In this document: piece by piece, positions 5,435-6,999 of the stretch | How the letters are laid out: each line of letters opens with the position of its first letter | How positions within the stretch are numbered: the stretch's first letter is position 1 | From: Alphaproteobacteria bacterium | GTDB lineage: Bacteria > Pseudomonadota > Alphaproteobacteria > Puniceispirillales > Puniceispirillaceae | Length of the DNA stretch: 6,999 bases | Assembly: GCA_009936885.1 (NCBI GenBank) | Contig: JAACDT010000036.1 | Coordinates: forward strand, 1 to 6,999 | Direction: 5' to 3' | Notes under the pieces: model-generated | Seen by the model: the letters and a program-made list of their open reading frames with translations, nothing else | Database searches by the model: none | Told to the model about the DNA's origin: nothing | Position numbers and translations under genes: made by a program

Positions 5435-6325
5435 TTAGGTTTCCCTTAACTGGTTATATTCGCTGTTAATAGCACCAGACTGAACGAATGAAACAGCGAT
5501 ATTATCAATTAGCCGAGTTGCGCCAACATATAGGGCAACAAGCAATCTTGCGTCTTTTTTAAATGTGCTCAAAGGCTCAAGGGTTATGGGATCTCTAAGA
5601 CTGAAATAATCAATTTTGTTAATACCAACGCGTGCAAGCTTATTAACTGCATTTTGAATAGCTTTTGAGACCTCAATCCCTGATTGTAGATTCTCAGCTG
5701 TAATTTGCATCACTCTGTAAATATTAGCCGCTAATTTGCGCTCACTATCAGACAGATAACTATTTCGAGATGACATTGCCAACCCGTCAGTTTCCCTAAA
5801 AGTCTGACCAGCAATGATCTGAACAGGTAAATCCAAATCGCGCGTGAGTTGTTTTATCACCAATAATTGCTGATAATCCTTTTCACCAAATATGGCTATA
5901 TCAGGCTGTATCTGATTAAATAGTTTGAGAATTATTGTAGCCACACCGCCAAAAAAATGTGGTCTAATCTGTCCTTCAAGGGGCTCGGCGACCCCTGTCG
6001 GCGCGATAATTGTGGCATGGCTTTCATGATACATCTGAGTAGGGTTAAAAACCAAATCACAGACCCTCAGTTCTGATAGTTTTTCCAAATCCTTATTTAG
6101 AGTACGAGGATAGCTATCAAAATCTTCTGTCTGAGAAAATTGCTGCGGGTTGACATAAATTGAAGTTACAACTTTATCACAATTCTCGTGTGCAAGAGAT
6201 ATAAGTGACAAATGACCTTCATGTAGACTGCCCATAGTTGGCACTAGTCCAATTTTATTTCCGTTCCGCTGCCAGCCTGAAATCTGAGTCTTCAAGTCAG
6301 CAAGACTATTGACATATTTGGTCAT
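5435..6325 (-). CDS. panC: Pantothenate synthetase (pantoate-beta-alanine ligase)
   Basis: Cytoplasmic ligase that joins pantoate and beta-alanine with ATP to form pantothenate. Taken from ATG 6325 it has 296 residues. Its motifs, so numbered, are P-T-M-G-S-L-H35-E-G-H38 (nucleotidyl-transferase HIGH-like), Y-V-N-P-Q-Q-F, R-P-H-F-F-G-G-V-A-T, G-E-K-D (147-150) and M-S-S-R-N (184-188), the KMSKS-like loop. All key residues are present, and the C-terminus runs slightly longer than in E. coli PanC. ATG 6325 overlaps the panB TGA (6324-6322) in an ATGA junction, the usual sign of translational coupling. An in-frame ATG at 6346 would add seven residues with no better ribosome site, so I prefer the shorter form. 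The MFS gene follows three bases after the stop. Confidence 0.95.
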   Translation of the reverse strand: MTKYVNSLADLKTQISGWQRNGNKIGLVPTMGSLHEGHLSLISLAHENCDKVVTSIYVNPQQFSQTEDFDSYPRTLNKDLEKLSELRVCDLVFNPTQMYHESHATIIAPTGVAEPLEGQIRPHFFGGVATIILKLFNQIQPDIAIFGEKDYQQLLVIKQLTRDLDLPVQIIAGQTFRETDGLAMSSRNSYLSDSERKLAANIYRVMQITAENLQSGIEVSKAIQNAVNKLARVGINKIDYFSLRDPITLEPLSTFKKDARLLVALYVGATRLIDNIAVSFVQSGAINSEYNQLRET

Positions 6326-6999
6326 TTTTTTGAAGGCCAAAAACAATGCGAATCGTCAGGGAACCTCTGTGATATGACATCTTCGGCATAAGCTTGTGCT
6401 GCTTCTTGAATGATACTTTGAACATTTGCATATTGTTTAACAAATTTCGGAGTGAAATCAGCATAAAGTCCGATCAGATCGTCCGTGACCAGAATCTGAC
6501 CATGACATGTTGGAGATGCACCGATCCCAATTAGCGGTATGGTAGAGCTCTGTGACAGCGCCCGGGCAACAGGTTCAATAATGCCTTCCAACACAATTCC
6601 AAATGCGCCTGCATTGGTAACGGCGTCAGCATCTTTTTGCAATAGCTCTGCCTCGCTGGCATCTTTTCCGGTAATCCGAAATTCAGATGTTTGACTAAAT
6701 TTTTGCGGAAGCAGCCCGATATGGCCTAATACAGGTATTCCGGCAGACGTAATTGCTTTAATCTGAGGCGCAATAGATACGCCTCCTTCCAATTTAACAC
6801 CGCAAGCCCCGGTTTTTTCAATAACTGTTTTGGATGATTGAACTGCAAGCTCGACACTATGCTCATAAGTGCCATGCGGCAAGTCGACAATAACCATTGC
6901 CTGACTTGAATGAGACATAACTGCTTTTCCATGTCGTATCATCATTGCAAGGTCAGCCTCCTGAGTGCCTTGCATTCCATACAAAACCATAGCAACTGA
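6322..6999 (-). CDS. panB: Ketopantoate hydroxymethyltransferase, N-terminus outside window
   Basis: First committed enzyme of pantothenate synthesis; it transfers a hydroxymethyl group from 5,10-methylene-tetrahydrofolate to alpha-ketoisovalerate in the cytoplasm. The 225 visible residues run off the window edge in frame. The ATG at 6990 lies inside the conserved S-x-x-M-V-L-Y-G-M segment and is not the start, so roughly 45 N-terminal residues are missing. Counting from that ATG, conserved residues are D36 (V-D-L-P), K66 and E68 (V-K-L-E-G-G), G-H-I-G-L-x-P-Q (89-96), E135 (V-L-E), the I-G-I-G-A loop and P-K-F-V-K-Q-Y. One metal-binding aspartate of the family lies just outside the window. 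The stop is TGA, overlapped by the panC start. The start and promoter of the operon are not in view. Confidence 0.95.
   Translation of the reverse strand, partial: SVAMVLYGMQGTQEADLAMMIRHGKAVMSHSSQAMVIVDLPHGTYEHSVELAVQSSKTVIEKTGACGVKLEGGVSIAPQIKAITSAGIPVLGHIGLLPQKFSQTSEFRITGKDASEAELLQKDADAVTNAGAFGIVLEGIIEPVARALSQSSTIPLIGIGASPTCHGQILVTDDLIGLYADFTPKFVKQYANVQSIIQEAAQAYAEDVISQRFPDDSHCFWPSKK

Noticed and set aside
1..6999. Defence system, mobile element, CRISPR array or integrated island, prompted by the HNH protein
   Set aside because: The HNH protein belongs to a conserved chromosomal family; there is no methylase, helicase, transposase, integrase, repeat array or tRNA attachment site, and base use looks uniform.

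Overview
The window reads as chromosomal DNA from an AT-rich alphaproteobacterium (G+C roughly 40% by eye). The evidence is a Coq7-type ubiquinone hydroxylase next to dsbB, a conserved alphaproteobacterial-type HNH protein, a GluQ-RS homologue, and a small RNA carrying the exact UUUCCUCCCU core that I know from the alphaproteobacterial mmgR/alpha-r8 family. No mobile element, CRISPR array, rRNA or tRNA is visible. The genes look like ordinary housekeeping genes, not an accessory island. The genus cannot be told from this sequence alone.

Layout. Positions 1-1581 (+ strand) hold the 3' part of a YqaA/DedA-type membrane protein gene, then dsbB, then coq7. The first gene has an in-frame TGA before its last predicted membrane helix, and that helix is still encoded in frame after the stop. 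DsbB uses ubiquinone as electron acceptor and Coq7 helps make ubiquinone, so the last two genes are functionally linked. Positions 1625-3007 (- strand) hold an HNH endonuclease-like protein and a carboxylesterase/phospholipase-type hydrolase. Positions 3116-4045 (+) hold a glutamyl-Q tRNA(Asp) synthetase homologue. Positions 4083-4183 (+) hold an intergenic small RNA with a candidate promoter, a 5' hairpin, the anti-Shine-Dalgarno core and a strong intrinsic terminator. Positions 4247-6999 (- strand) hold a compact likely operon, panB-panC-MFS transporter, whose panB is cut by the window edge. panB and panC overlap by 4 nt, and panC and the transporter are 3 nt apart. PanB and PanC make pantothenate, the precursor of coenzyme A.

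The most notable items are the unannotated mmgR-like sRNA, the nonsense codon and retained helix in the yqaA-like gene, the poorly defined starts of dsbB and gluQ, the incomplete zinc-ligand set in the GluQ-RS homologue, and inverted repeats upstream of the HNH gene and at the end of the esterase gene. No gap between genes exceeds about 300 bases. The longest, 4046-4246, holds the sRNA.
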